Of a stretch of DNA of 64,000 bases, positions 18,130 to 28,464 are shown piece by piece. Both the position numbers and the translations under genes were made by a program. The first letter of the stretch is position 1. Each line of letters opens with the position of its first letter. This DNA comes from Verrucomicrobiota bacterium (lineage in GTDB: Bacteria; Verrucomicrobiota; Verrucomicrobiia; Verrucomicrobiales; Akkermansiaceae): assembly GCA_026397725.1 (NCBI GenBank), contig JAPLUI010000323.1, forward strand, positions 55,164 through 119,163, written 5' to 3'. The notes beneath the pieces were generated by a model that saw only the letters and a list, made by a program, of their open reading frames with translations, was not told where the DNA came from and did no database searches.

Positions 18130-18753
18130 TCAGGCGGCAGGTAGGTCTTTGGCAACGCTGCGGAAGATGTCGGCGATCCAGGCGGGAGCGCTGGCGGCAT
18201 CCGCAGGAAGGGCGGCGCGATCGGCCGGGGAAAGGTTTCGGCGCAGCTTGGCAATGACATCATCGTCCACACCACGTTTTCCGATCCAGCGCAGGGCGAG
18301 GATGACCTGAGCGCTTTTCGGGTTTTTCGTGGAAACAAACCGCGGGGAAACGTGGCGGAGGACGATTTCGGATTTGCCGCTGCGGATGCGGCGGTTCGGG
18401 CCGGTGGTCAGGTGCCAACTCCGCATGGGCACCTGGTCGCTGAGTCCGAGCACATTGGCCGCGTGGGCACCGGTGGGGAACACATCGCCACCGGCCTTGC
18501 GCTGGATGAGATCCTGCATGGCATCGTAGCTGGGACCTAGAGAACCGAGGGTCGGATGGTTCCTCGGCTGGTGGTAGAGGCCGCGCCCAGCACGACGGAT
18601 GAAACCGCTCTTGCAGTTGCGGGAAAGGGTATTGTCCACCGCCGCACGCGATCCGAGATCGAGGAAATCCAGCGGAGTCCAGACGCGGTCCTGCGGCCCC
18701 GTCCGGATTCGGTCGAGGATTGCGGCGTCAATGGAATCAGCATGCTTTTTCAT
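18130..18753 (-). CDS. AbiEi / DUF6088-type antitoxin
   Basis: A 207-residue protein starting MKKHADSIDAAILDRI, with an N-terminal winged-helix segment (TPLDFLDLGSRAAVDNTL) and the DUF6088/AbiEi body (GLYHQPRNHPTLG, FPTGAHAANVLGLSD). In AbiE systems this protein binds its own promoter and neutralises the AbiEii toxin encoded just downstream. Here only a fragment of the toxin remains, so the antitoxin appears orphaned. The start at 18753 was chosen over the ORF start at 18804 because the family begins near this methionine. Confidence 0.85.
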   Translation of the reverse strand: MKKHADSIDAAILDRIRTGPQDRVWTPLDFLDLGSRAAVDNTLSRNCKSGFIRRAGRGLYHQPRNHPTLGSLGPSYDAMQDLIQRKAGGDVFPTGAHAANVLGLSDQVPMRSWHLTTGPNRRIRSGKSEIVLRHVSPRFVSTKNPKSAQVILALRWIGKRGVDDDVIAKLRRNLSPADRAALPADAASAPAWIADIFRSVAKDLPAA

Positions 18754-19692
18754 GGCGGCACATCTTTTCGAGAGAAACTCTACACGTATTTCTGTCGAAA
18801 TCAAGGGTTGTGTAAGGAATATCTGGAAAAAATCGCCTCACTCATCTTCGCCCTCAAGAATGCAACAAATCTGCCGAAAAAGCCGTCACAACCACGGATT
18901 CCCCCCGCTTTCCGGGGAAACGGGAAAGGCGAAGCCCCCAGCGGGGGTTTGGGGGAGAAGGAGACCGGGGTCGAGCGGCCGCCCGCTCGGCGGGGCCCAG
19001 GGGCGGCAGCCCCGGAGTCACTAAAAAATCCCGAGATCGGGCAAAGATTCCTGATCGGAAGGTTTGGCGCCGGCGGTGACAAGTGGGGCCGAAACCTCCA
19101 TCCGTTCGGTGACCACCACATCGAGTTCGTCCAGGAAAATGACGCATCCATCGCTGCGGGTTGCATGGTTCGGTGTCAGGTTTTTCGTCGGGTGTCATGT
19201 GCAAAGTCTTGAGGAGAATGGGTGATGTCGGCGGATTCATCATCCGCCGCAATGGGTTTGTAGAAGCACTCTTGGTCGAATGCCTCCAAACGCGGGTCTA
19301 TCAATTGATAGGAAGCATTTTTCAATCGCACAAAGGCGGTCAAATAGGTAATCTCAACTGTGGTGAGAAATGGATATTTTGTCTGTGTTTTTTGCCTAAC
19401 TGTCGGCCGATTTGTAGGAACTGAGGAGGGCGATGCTGCGATGGCGCACCGCCCTCCAGTGTTTCTATCCGGGTTCAGGCATCGCTTGACCGGATACTGG
19501 ATGCTGTATCAGCACCCACGACGCGGGCGAGGTGTTGCCATGGTTCCTCTTCCCCAATCTCGCGAATCGTTTGCTCGATCGGGCAAAGCACATTTCAGCA
19601 TCCAGTGATTCGATCCCATCAGCGCGGGAATGATTCTGATCCAGTTAGAACCTGTTTCCAGCTTCAGCTTCCGGTATTTGGTTTGAGGACAC
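18754..19692. other. Mostly non-coding GC-rich stretch
   Basis: About 940 bases with no complete gene. It contains a GC-rich block (about 18890-19020) of C-runs and G-runs and one short coding-like remnant (19021-19190). An AT-richer part (19300-19430) could hold promoters, but I see no convincing boxes. Confidence 0.4.
19021..19190 (-). pseudogene. Short coding-like remnant, unknown
   Basis: A minus-strand frame reads SDGCVIFLDELDVVVTERM followed by EVSAPLVTAGAKPSDQESLP and ends at a TAG. An ATG-led frame (MTPDEKPDTEP) runs into it from 19197, but in another phase. The composition looks protein-like and the two pieces may be a small gene with a frameshift. I do not recognise a family. Confidence 0.3.
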
Positions 19693-19893
19693 GTGGCACC
19701 TTGGCTACGCCAACACCCGCTTCAACAACGTGATATGTATGAGTGCCCCAACCTGTTCCAGCTCCCGGTGGACGGCAAGCACGAGGACCTGCGCTGGGTG
19801 ACGTGGGGGTCGAGCACCGAGTATCTGATAGGGAAGTTCAACGGCAAGGTTTTCGTGCCTGAAGGCGGCAAGCCGTTGCGATCCATCCACTGA
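19693..19893 (+). pseudogene. GH32 (fructanase) catalytic-core remnant
   Basis: The 66-codon frame contains DMYECPNLFQLPV and WVTWGSSTEYLIGKFNGKV, typical of the middle of GH32 levanases and inulinases, including the EC motif with the acid/base glutamate. Both ends of the enzyme are missing. It is one of several GH32 pieces scattered through the window. Confidence 0.7.
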
Positions 19894-19944
19894 AAGCCTG
19901 CCGAGCTTTATCGCCCGCAGTCATTTCGCAAATCATCATTGCCA

Positions 19945-21231
19945 CTAACGCATGGCGTGCCGGGCGGCGGTTCGTTCCGGGTGTTCGAAGGCCTCGGTGA
20001 ATTGTTCGAGTTCCCGGTGGGTCATGCCAAGTGCCCGGCCATGGTCGCGCCAGCCGGAGATGGCACGTTCGGTCTCGCCCAGAATTGCCTTGGCCCGTGC
20101 GAGCGGGATGCGGAAGTATGCGATGACCGACATGAGCGCTTCAATCGTGGCCTCGGGGCCGGTTTCCTCGGAGATCCATGTTTTCAAGTCCCGCACGTGT
20201 TCGGGGAAGGGATTGATGTCGAAGGCTGGCGCCAAACTCCATTGTCCATGGTTCGCATGGAGAAACCCGTGATTGTGCAGGTGATCATCCACATTGGTGA
20301 TCAGAATGGAGAACGCCATGCGCCGCCAGAGTTCCTCGATGTCGGTCCGTGAACCGGCACCATGCACCCGGATGGCATCGACGATTTCGGTGTAGAAATG
20401 CTCCCGTGATTCATCGGAATCCGCGCCCAGGAGCGTGGCCGCCGAAACATACATGAGCCGCTTGCCTGCATCCGTGCGGTCAAAACGCCGGATCAAGGCC
20501 ACTGGCAATCCGTCACTCTCCACCAAGCGCGATTCGGCCGCGTGAATCCCAGCGGCCTTGGCAAGAGTCATGGCCAGCACCTCGCCTTTGGTCACGGCGT
20601 GCTCATCATTCACACTTGGAAACTTGCCGATCGACAGCCGGCCGTCTTCATCGGCGACCGTGCATTTCGGCCGCATGCCGCCAAGCGACGTGCCACGGCC
20701 ACGAAGGTAGGCGAGATCGGCGGCCGTCTCGTTTTCGGTTTCGACAGCGCGGGTCGCAGCCAGCAGCCGACCGAGTTCCACAAACGGAGGAGCCGTGCTG
20801 CGACCGGCCTCGAATGCGCGACAAAAAACACCTTGCTCATCCGTGAAACGCAAGGCTCCGACGCGGCTTGAATCATCCACCGCGAGTAGGAAATCCAACG
20901 CATTGAGCTGGGTCGTCTCCGGTTCCTGCCCCGCCCGCCGTGCATCCTGACGGCGCTTGACATGATCGCGCAGAATCACCCGTTTGGCCCAACCATCAGG
21001 CTCGGTGTCCGCGATTGCCATGGGAAAAACCGATCCATCCCTGGCTTTGCGATGAAACTGCGGACCCGCAACTAACGGAAGCCCGGGCTCGAGGGCGAAG
21101 CGATCCGCAGCCTGCAGCCAGTCATCTTCGTAGGCAAACGCCGAACGCTGCCGGGAGCCGACCGCATCAAAATACAGGGTTCCGACCCGCCGGGCGTCAT
21201 CGCCCAAATAGACCTGGATCGTCCGTTTCAT
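19945..21231 (-). CDS. hipA: HipA-family toxin kinase
   Basis: A 428-residue HipA-like Ser/Thr kinase. It has the N-terminal HipA domain (QVYLGDDARRVGTL), the C-terminal kinase domain with FPSVNDEHAVTKGEV and the catalytic stretch TNVDDHLHNHGFL, and AFDINPFPEH near the metal site. HipA toxins phosphorylate translation factors or tRNA synthetases and induce dormancy. The start overlaps the stop of the upstream antitoxin by 4 bases, so expression is coupled. Length is normal and no lesion is visible. Confidence 0.93.
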   Translation of the reverse strand: MKRTIQVYLGDDARRVGTLYFDAVGSRQRSAFAYEDDWLQAADRFALEPGLPLVAGPQFHRKARDGSVFPMAIADTEPDGWAKRVILRDHVKRRQDARRAGQEPETTQLNALDFLLAVDDSSRVGALRFTDEQGVFCRAFEAGRSTAPPFVELGRLLAATRAVETENETAADLAYLRGRGTSLGGMRPKCTVADEDGRLSIGKFPSVNDEHAVTKGEVLAMTLAKAAGIHAAESRLVESDGLPVALIRRFDRTDAGKRLMYVSAATLLGADSDESREHFYTEIVDAIRVHGAGSRTDIEELWRRMAFSILITNVDDHLHNHGFLHANHGQWSLAPAFDINPFPEHVRDLKTWISEETGPEATIEALMSVIAYFRIPLARAKAILGETERAISGWRDHGRALGMTHRELEQFTEAFEHPERTAARHAMR

Positions 21232-21560
21232 AGGGCCGTGGGGGATTTCTTGATCCGCACCCGCTTGGGCAGCCGCTCCTCGTCTAACAGAAGTCCGGCG
21301 TCGTCGCGGCGGGCATCCACCAGATCGCCGAGCGCCTCGCCGAAACCCAGAACGAAAAGCACCATCGCGTAGGCACCCATGGCCACCGCCGGATCGCCCT
21401 TCTCAATGCGTGCATACGTGCTTTTGGCCACGCCAACGCGTTCCGCCATCATCTCAACAGTGAGATGGCGCTTGCGGCGGGCCCGTGCCAAATCGGTGCC
21501 GAATTTGGCCAACGAACGCCGAAGTCCGGGTGGAAGCAGGTCATGAAGTGCAGAGCGCAT
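21228..21560 (-). CDS. hipB: HipB-like XRE antitoxin
   Basis: A 110-residue protein with a helix-turn-helix of the XRE type (LTVEMMAERVGVAKSTYARIEKG as a continuous HTH region, residues about 34-56). It precedes hipA with a 4-base ATGA overlap and should bind both HipA and its own promoter. No strong ribosome site precedes the ATG at 21560. Confidence 0.88.
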   Translation of the reverse strand: MRSALHDLLPPGLRRSLAKFGTDLARARRKRHLTVEMMAERVGVAKSTYARIEKGDPAVAMGAYAMVLFVLGFGEALGDLVDARRDDAGLLLDEERLPKRVRIKKSPTAL

Positions 21561-21600
21561 AATAACGTTCGATCAATGAGGTTTGAAGAGTTCCTGAAAA

Positions 21601-21610
21601 CGATATATCG
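21601..21610. promoter_or_regulatory. Candidate hipBA operator
   Basis: The perfect palindrome CGATATATCG lies 41 bases upstream of the hipB start in an AT-rich stretch. Position fits an autoregulatory operator. The sequence is short and the call is tentative. Confidence 0.25.
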
Positions 21611-21653
21611 ATCTTAATGCGATGTCGATCCACTATTTTCCCTTGCCTGCCTG

Positions 21654-22664
21654 ATGAGGATAGCAAGAACCGCTGCCGAAAAGTTCCAGACCAGGCTCGT
21701 GTTCGAGATCCATAACGGCCGCGCGGGATTGCGTTACTATAGTTATGTCAAAAACATTGATTCCGCCAAGACCCTGACCATCAGCGCCTCGGACATCCTG
21801 GCATTGAACTTTCCAAACAACCCGCACAACCTCCATTACGTGCCGCCCAACACCGTCTGGTCGAGCACGACGGGCGTGTTGGCCGACGGCAAGAGGACTT
21901 GCCTGGTCCGCTACGACACGGGCGACGGTTGGGCAATCAATCCGGAGAACCACTTCCGCACCTCGCTGCGACCTGGCATCCACAGTTCAGGAGAAGGGAC
22001 CTCGCCGATCCGGCCACGCTCGCCTTCAAGACCAGGCAACTTGAGGATACTCTCATTGCAAAGTATCGCTCTTACTGGGACCAGGTGGACCTTTGCCTGT
22101 TATGGAAGAATGACGCGGTGACTTCCTACAGCCATCCGAGCGACAACGTCAAGGACATGTTCAACGTGATCGGCATGTTCCCGCTCGAAGGCATGCTTGA
22201 AACCTACGGCGAGGACCGGCAGGACGACGTCTGGCGGGCCAAAAGCGGCTGGTTCTACGAGTGGCTGCTGGGCCGCCACACGAGCATCTACTATCTGCCA
22301 AACCCGCGCCGCAAGGTTATGAATGCCCGAAGATCGACAAGCCGTATGTCCATCTGCCCATCAGGAACGACGCGCCGGAAGTCAAACTGCGGGTCAAGAT
22401 CGACGGCGTGCAGCAGAATGCCCTGATTTCCCTCCGGCTCGCCCAGGGCAAGCCGGACTGGAACGGTTACATCTCGGTGGACCAATGGAAGATACCCTGG
22501 TCGGCTGGGGAGCATCGATCTTCCCCTGCGCTGATGGCACTGTCACCCCCGCCGGCTGGGCAACCCGCAGCTCGGGCTATCATTGCCAAAGCCTCGCCCT
22601 CACTGGCACCGAAGGGCTCCCCGGCAAGGCCTTCATGCAAGTCAAAGTCGAACCGTACCCGTAA
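21654..22664 (+). pseudogene. Frameshifted secreted-enzyme-like gene
   Basis: Three reading frames follow one another. Frame one, 21654 to about 21990, contains FEIHNGRAGLRYYSYV. Frame two, to about 22310, contains DVWRAKSGWFYEWLLGRH. Frame three, to about 22500, contains PYVHLPIRNDAPEVKLRV. The last piece ends GLPGKAFMQVKVEPYP at 22664. Together they look like one protein with at least three frameshifts. It may be a carbohydrate-active enzyme given the neighbourhood, but I do not recognise the family. Confidence 0.55.
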
Positions 22665-22665
22665 C

Positions 22666-22777
22666 TGTAGCGGCGGTCTGTGACTACTTTTCCCCTGCGG
22701 GAAAAGTCGCATTCTGACGCGATCACGCGCGTTCCATGCGCCGGCAAACCAGCGACGCTCATAGAGACGCCGCTACA
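22666..22777. repeat. Short inverted-repeat element, copy 1
   Basis: A 112-bp element bounded by perfect 10-bp inverted ends TGTAGCGGCG and CGCCGCTACA, with GTCTGTGAC just inside the left end. A second copy with the same ends lies at 61170-61257. It has no coding capacity, so it is MITE- or REP-like. Confidence 0.8.
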
Positions 22778-22879
22778 ACTCCGCACTCGTTAGCGATCGC
22801 ACATTCCAGGGCCGCCGCTGATGGAGCGGCGGCCCTCATTTCACCCGGTAAGGCGTGGCGGGATTCCGCCACGCCCTAA

Positions 22880-23072
22880 CAAGGTGAACCTGAAAGGCTG
22901 CACGATCGACCTCTTCCAGCCAAGGCTGCAAGCTCCCGTGGTCTTCAAGCTCAAGCCGGCGACGCCAACCCGAGGAAAGCATGTTCTGAAGATCCTCTAT
23001 CAGGGGAAGCACCCTGATTCCAGCAACTCTCTGATTGGCATTGATTACCTTCTTTTGACGGAAAAATCGTGA
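22880..23072 (+). pseudogene. C-terminal remnant of an unknown protein
   Basis: The frame VNLKGCTIDLFQPRLQ...GIDYLLLTEKS ends at 23072 and resembles a beta-rich C-terminal domain of a larger secreted protein. No start or upstream part is present; the sequence before it is unrelated. Confidence 0.45.
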
Positions 23073-23341
23073 AGACAATGATCACCATCCCATTGATCGC
23101 TTGGACAAAACTGCTGGACAGCTCCCCCAAGCGCGGGTTTGTGGAGCAGATGGACCGGAAAAATCGCGCCCGCCGGAAAGAATTTCCTTGCGATCTGCCG
23201 AAACAATCCCTATTTCTCCTTCCGTCAGCCCGCCCTGCGGGCTTCGATCAGATTATCGCAGAATTGAACACCCCCTCCCGGCCACCGGCTCATCCAACGG
23301 CCTTCACCCGAACAGCAATTGCCTAGCAGAATAATACCAGC

Positions 23342-24691
23342 ATGAAAACCACAATCTCACGTCGTACATTCCTCAAGACCGGCGCTGCCGCGTCGTTCCA
23401 GATTTGTTCCGCTCGCGCGGCCTTCACCTATACCGCAAATGAAAAGATCCACTTTGCGCTCATCGGCATCGGGGGCATGGGCGGCAAGGGTGTCAGTTGT
23501 GCCTCGGGGGAACAGATTGTGGCGGCGGCCGAAGTTGACATGAACCATGCGGCCCAGGCGGTAGAGAAGATCAAGGGCGGTTTCAAGGATGCCAAGTTTT
23601 ACACCGACTACCGGAGGCTCTTTGACGAGCAGAAGCACCTTGACGCGGTGTGGGTGGCGACCCCCGACCACCATCATTTTCCGGCCACCGTGCGGGCCCT
23701 GGAAGCCGGGTGCCACGTGTATTGTGAGAAGCCGCTTTGCCATGACGTGTACGAGGTGCGCAAGCTCCGTGAGCTGGCCAAGGCGAAGAAGGTGGTGACC
23801 CAGATGGGCAATCAGGGGCATTCCGGCGAAAATGTCCGGCTGCTTTGCGAGTGGATCTGGCAGGGTGCGCTGGGCGATGTCACGGAAGTGCATGTGCGGC
23901 CGCCTTACAACGAGATGGATTTCGGTTCCCGTAATGCAGGCCAGCCGGCCCAGCCGCCGGCAAGCCTCAACTGGGATCTCTGGCAGGGAATTGTCAAGGA
24001 GCGCGAGTTCCGCAGCGGCATCCACCCGGCGAGTTGGCGCGGATGGCTTGACTACGGCACCGGGTTGCTGGGTGACTGGTTCTGCCACAACGGGGATGGA
24101 GCGATCTGGGGCTTGAAGCTTACCGAGGCGGACACGTGCGAGGTGGAATGCGAAGGCGAGGAGACCAACGCGACCAACTGGGCACATGAATGCCGCGTGT
24201 CGTGGTCATTCCCCAAGCGTGGCGAGATGGTTCCCTGCGTGATGCGCTGGAGTTCGGGTATCTACAATGATTACGTGGCCAAGCCGATGCCGAAGACGAT
24301 TGAACCCGAGCGCATCGCGGCGACCTCGCAGCATCCCAGTGCCTACTATGGCACCAAGGGCACAGCGGTCTCGGGTTGGTGGATGGAGGGCACGCGGCTA
24401 TTTCCTGAGACGTTCATGAAGGAGGTTGGCAAGCCGAAGGAGATGATACCGCGCGTGAAGGAGGGGCATGAAAACAGCTTCCTCAACGCAATCCGCACGG
24501 GTGGGAAGGCATCGTCCGATTTTGATTATGCGGCGCGGCTCACGGAAATCATGCTCATCGGTAATGTCGCCACGCGGGTGCGCGAGAAGCTGTCGTACGA
24601 TTTCCGCACGGGCAGATTCACCAACAACGACAAGGCCAACGGGATGCTCAAGCGCGAACCGCGCAAGGGCTGGGAATTCGGGTACGCGTAA
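23342..24691 (+). CDS. Tat-exported Gfo/Idh/MocA oxidoreductase
   Basis: A 449-residue NAD(P)-dependent sugar oxidoreductase. The twin-arginine signal SRRTFLKTGAAAS is at residues 6-18. The Rossmann motif GIGGMGGKG follows near residue 42, and the family motif CEKPLCHD near 136. It probably oxidises or epimerises a sugar or inositol outside the cytoplasmic membrane. It leads the sugar cluster that continues with the GH172-like gene. The start was chosen by the Tat signal. No defect is visible. Confidence 0.92.
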   Translation: MKTTISRRTFLKTGAAASFQICSARAAFTYTANEKIHFALIGIGGMGGKGVSCASGEQIVAAAEVDMNHAAQAVEKIKGGFKDAKFYTDYRRLFDEQKHLDAVWVATPDHHHFPATVRALEAGCHVYCEKPLCHDVYEVRKLRELAKAKKVVTQMGNQGHSGENVRLLCEWIWQGALGDVTEVHVRPPYNEMDFGSRNAGQPAQPPASLNWDLWQGIVKEREFRSGIHPASWRGWLDYGTGLLGDWFCHNGDGAIWGLKLTEADTCEVECEGEETNATNWAHECRVSWSFPKRGEMVPCVMRWSSGIYNDYVAKPMPKTIEPERIAATSQHPSAYYGTKGTAVSGWWMEGTRLFPETFMKEVGKPKEMIPRVKEGHENSFLNAIRTGGKASSDFDYAARLTEIMLIGNVATRVREKLSYDFRTGRFTNNDKANGMLKREPRKGWEFGYA

Positions 24692-24769
24692 CGAATATTG
24701 GTGACACATCAAACCTATTATGCCACCAGTGGCGGCGAGAACCCGGTCCTGATGAAAGCGACCAACGGA

Positions 24770-24917
24770 GGTCGGCACCAACGGCGGGGAGAATTACGTC
24801 GTCCAGGGCCGCGACTACCGGCAACTCGGTGAAAAATCCCCCATGGAGATCCGTACAGAGGGCGGCGACGTGAAGATCATCCGCCTCGAGATCCATCCGC
24901 TCAAGTCGATTCACTGA
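24770..24917 (+). pseudogene. GH32 C-terminal remnant
   Basis: Encodes a tail ending KSPMEIRTEGGDVK...HPLKSIH, nearly the same as the end of the protein at 28465-29391 (KSPMEIRTEGGDVKFTRLEV...). Only the last ~45 codons are present, between the oxidoreductase and the GH172-like gene. It is probably the relic of a duplicated GH32-type gene. Confidence 0.8.
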
Positions 24918-24939
24918 CAACTGACTAACAACAAAGCCA

Positions 24940-26657
24940 ATGCTGAAAATGCATCCGATTCCGGTATCAGGCGGGGCGGGATCGCCGTCGCATCGTATGG
25001 CGAGCGCGGGTGTGGCGCTGGCGATTTCGGCGGGTGCCCTTGCAGCGGTCGGCCTGCTGTTGGCATCCACATCCGCTTGGGCGACGGAACCTGCCGCGGC
25101 CGATCCGCCTGGCATCAGTCTCCAATCCATTCTTGAAGAGATGTTGGATTACGGGGCTGTGGCCCCCGGTGGCCCGAGCATTCCTTCACCTGCAAGCAGG
25201 CGAGCAGCATGGACCCCCACCTCAAGGGGCCTGGTCAGCCGGGTTGGTTTGATAAATCCGCCGGCAACTTTGTCCGCGTCGAGGAGGTCGCCGGACGCCA
25301 GCAGTGCGTCATGATGGACGCCGACGGTCCGGGGGCGATCGTCCGCGTCTTTCTGACCTGGAACAGCCCGAAGCCAGGCAAGCTGCGGATTTATCTGGAT
25401 GGTTCGCCGACACCGGTGCTGGAGTACCGGGCGCTCGACCTGCAGCAGGGCGCCTTCAATCCGGGGCCGCCAATGCAGGCGAATCAGCCGAACCATGGCG
25501 TGGACGGGGGGATTGGGAATTACTCGTATCTGCCGATTCCTTACGCGAAGCATTGCCGGGTCACTTGGGAAGAGCCCGCAGGCGGGCAGCCCTGGATCTG
25601 TTACCAAATCAACTATCGCACCTATACATCCAATACTCCGGTGCAAACGCTCAACGTCAAACTGCTAGACCGTGCGGCAGGAGCGATCCGCAGGACCAAC
25701 CGCCTGCTGACCACTCCGCCGGCCCACTCCGGCGGATCGGTGCAGGGCCTGGAGCAGACTCTGCAAGCGGCGGAATCCGCCGCAATCCCGCTGCCTGAAG
25801 GCCCGGCCGCAGTGCGCGAACTGGCAGTCCGCCTGCGGGTTCAGGACGACAAACAACTCGCCCAGGCCCTGCGCTCGACGGTCGTTGGCGCGGAATTCGA
25901 TGGCGAGCAAACCGTCTGGTGTCCACTGGGCGATTTTTTCGGTGCCGGCCCCGGTCTCAGCGTGGTCCAATCGTGGTATCGCAACGTGAATGCGGATGGC
26001 CAGATGGTCTGCCGATGGACCATGCCTTATGCCAAGTCGGCCAAGCTCACCTTCCACAATTTGTCGAAACAACAGGTGACCGTGCAGGCGGAGATCGCGA
26101 CGGACCATTGGAAATGGGACGAGCACTCGATGTATTTTCACACGAATTGGCATTTCCAACCGGAAATCCAAAGCCCGCCCCAAGCCGCCAAACCCGGCGA
26201 CTTTCTCGACTGGAACTTCATCACGATCAAGGGCCGAGGCATGTACGTTGGCGACACGCTGGCGATCTTCAATCCCCTGCCGTCCTGGTATGGCGAAGGC
26301 ATCGAGAAAATCTGGGTCGATGGCGACAAACTCCCGTCACACCTGGGCACGGGGACCGAGGATTACTATAACTTCTCCTGGGCACCCAGGCCCACGTTCA
26401 ACGGGCCGTTTGCCAGCCATGTCCGCATGGATGAGGCCCGAACCCAAGGACACAACGTGCTCACGCGGACACGCAGCCTGGATGGAATCACGTTCCAACA
26501 ATTGCTGCAGATGGACTTGGAGATCCATCCCTGGCAATCGTCGAAACTGGATTATGCCGCCACCACCTACTGGTATGCGTTTTCCGGCGCGACCTCGAAT
26601 GTCGCCCCGAACCCGGAGGGGGCGGCACGCGTGGTTCCGGGTAGCTCCCGTCCGTAG
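24940..26657 (+). pseudogene. GH172 (DUF2961) fructan/arabinan-type enzyme, frameshifted
   Basis: GH172 enzymes act on difructose anhydrides and alpha-linked fructo- or arabinofuranosides. The first frame (24940-) gives a signal peptide (AISAGALAAVGLLLAST) and LQSILEEMLDYGAVA. The second frame (to 26657) continues RWPEHSFTCKQASSM and the whole DUF2961 body, including GTGTEDYYNFSW. The break lies in a run of five C at about 25158-25162, where two extra C residues would explain it. Everything downstream is intact, so this is a recent mutation, a phase-variable tract or a sequence error. Confidence 0.85.
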
Positions 26658-26675
26658 GATTGACATAGAACTTCC

Positions 26676-28442
26676 TTGATGATGACCCTGAATTTGACAA
26701 CCAGATGGAGCAGAGTGGTCCCATGCGTGGTCCTGATAGGGGTTATGGTTCCTGGCCTGCGGGCGGAGCAAACAGCCACCATCATACAGAGCGGCACCGC
26801 ATTCGAGGTGTTGCACGCCGCGCCCGGCGTGCAATCCCAGCCTCCCGCTACGCTCGCGGACAAGACGCTCGTGGCCTGGACAAGCCCTGCCAATCTGGAA
26901 CAGCAGGGGGGTGGTGTGCTCTCGCTGATGAACGGCGAGCGGTTCGACGCCTTGGTCCTGGGTGAAAAACAGCGCGGCACCTGGATGGCGGGAAGTGATT
27001 TCTTCAAGCGAACCCAAGCGGATCAAACAACCTGTCCGTTAGAGCAATCCCAGCCAGGCCAATTTGTCCAAATGGCGGTGGTGTATGCCGGAAACCACAT
27101 CACCCTCTACCGGAACGGCCGGCGCTACAGCGACTACGACGCAGGCAGCCAGGAGGTCTTCGGCAGTGACACCGATATCCTGATTTACCATGAAGGCACC
27201 TATTATATGTACTATCTGGCCGGACCGGGCGGGCGATGGGACGCACACGAACTCGCCACCTCGACGGATGGCGTCCACTGGAAGGAACACGGGGTGATGG
27301 TCAAGCCCCGCGAGGGTGTTAGCTGGATAGGCACGGGACATATCTGGGAATCCCCTGATTTCGACACCTCCCGCAAGTGGGTGATGAATTACTCCGAGTG
27401 GTTCGGTGACAAACAGGACATCCTGTTTGTCACCTCCACCGACCTGTTGAACTGGACGAAAGTCGATGAGAAGTTCCGCTTTGTGCAGGATGTCCGCTGG
27501 TACAAGGAGAAGGGCCGCTGGGACTGCATCGACACCCTCCGGCGCCCCGATGGCAGCCTCTACGGCTACTTCACCGCTGATCCCGATCCCGCCAAGGTGT
27601 CTTACCGTCCTTGTGGATTCGGCTTTGCCGAAAGCAAGGACGGCATCACATGGACGGCGCTGCCGCCCGTCGAGGGGGACATGAACGGCGAGTTCGGAGG
27701 CATCCAGAAGATCGGGGACAAATACTACATCCTGATCAGCCAGGGACTCGTCGCGACTGGCGACAAGCCCGAAGGACCATTTCACGCCCAACAGAAAAAC
27801 CCCAATGCTTTTGGCGAAGGCAGTGACATCTACTTTCCCCGGTTTTTCCACAACGCTCCGGGCGGCCCCTTGGTCAATCACTTCTATCAAAACGGCACGG
27901 TTCACGCCGCCCCGCTGAAAGCCATTGAAGTGGATCGTCAAGGCATTCTGCGGCTGAAGTGGTGGAACAACAATGACAAACTCAAGGCCACGCCGCTGGA
28001 TGCGAGTCTAGCGGATCCCGGTGCGGGGTATGCGGCGTCACTGCGGATGCTCGGGACCATGTTCGACAAGCGGCACACTTATGTCATCGAGGGCACACTG
28101 ACAGAGCCCGCAGGGCCGGTGCCCACCGGACGCAGCCACGGCATCTTCCTAGACCGGGGCAACGGTCAGGGCCAGTACCTGCTAATGGCATGCGACGGGG
28201 TCCGGTTCGCCGAGGTGAAATCCGATGGAAGCGAGTTGAAGGTTCTTTCCACCAGCAGCCGCGGCATGGACCTCGGCACGCCCCTGAAGTTCCGCCTGCT
28301 GATCAAGGACGACATGCTGGAGTTATATGTCAACGACTACCTGATGAATACCAAACGCGTGCAGTACAACGGACAGATCGGCTTGATGGGAGCGGATGAC
28401 ACGCGGGCCTTTCAGGACATCAAAGTCTGGCAAAGCCACTGA
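26676..28442 (+). CDS. Secreted GH43/GH32-like five-blade propeller hydrolase
   Basis: A 588-residue exported protein. It has a hydrophobic signal (VVPCVVLIGVMVPGLRA), a concanavalin/LamG-like N-terminal domain (about 30-165), a central beta-propeller with DTDILIYHEGTYYMYYLAGP, HIWESPDFD and NGEFGGIQKIGDKYYILIS, and a second sandwich-like C-terminal domain. This order fits the GH32/GH43 superfamily. The exact family and substrate cannot be set from sequence alone; a fructan or arabinan role is suggested by its neighbours. It starts 18 bases after the GH172-like gene, consistent with an operon. Confidence 0.75.
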   Translation: MMMTLNLTTRWSRVVPCVVLIGVMVPGLRAEQTATIIQSGTAFEVLHAAPGVQSQPPATLADKTLVAWTSPANLEQQGGGVLSLMNGERFDALVLGEKQRGTWMAGSDFFKRTQADQTTCPLEQSQPGQFVQMAVVYAGNHITLYRNGRRYSDYDAGSQEVFGSDTDILIYHEGTYYMYYLAGPGGRWDAHELATSTDGVHWKEHGVMVKPREGVSWIGTGHIWESPDFDTSRKWVMNYSEWFGDKQDILFVTSTDLLNWTKVDEKFRFVQDVRWYKEKGRWDCIDTLRRPDGSLYGYFTADPDPAKVSYRPCGFGFAESKDGITWTALPPVEGDMNGEFGGIQKIGDKYYILISQGLVATGDKPEGPFHAQQKNPNAFGEGSDIYFPRFFHNAPGGPLVNHFYQNGTVHAAPLKAIEVDRQGILRLKWWNNNDKLKATPLDASLADPGAGYAASLRMLGTMFDKRHTYVIEGTLTEPAGPVPTGRSHGIFLDRGNGQGQYLLMACDGVRFAEVKSDGSELKVLSTSSRGMDLGTPLKFRLLIKDDMLELYVNDYLMNTKRVQYNGQIGLMGADDTRAFQDIKVWQSH

Positions 28443-28464
28443 ATCAAACAAAGTTCCAGCAGTC

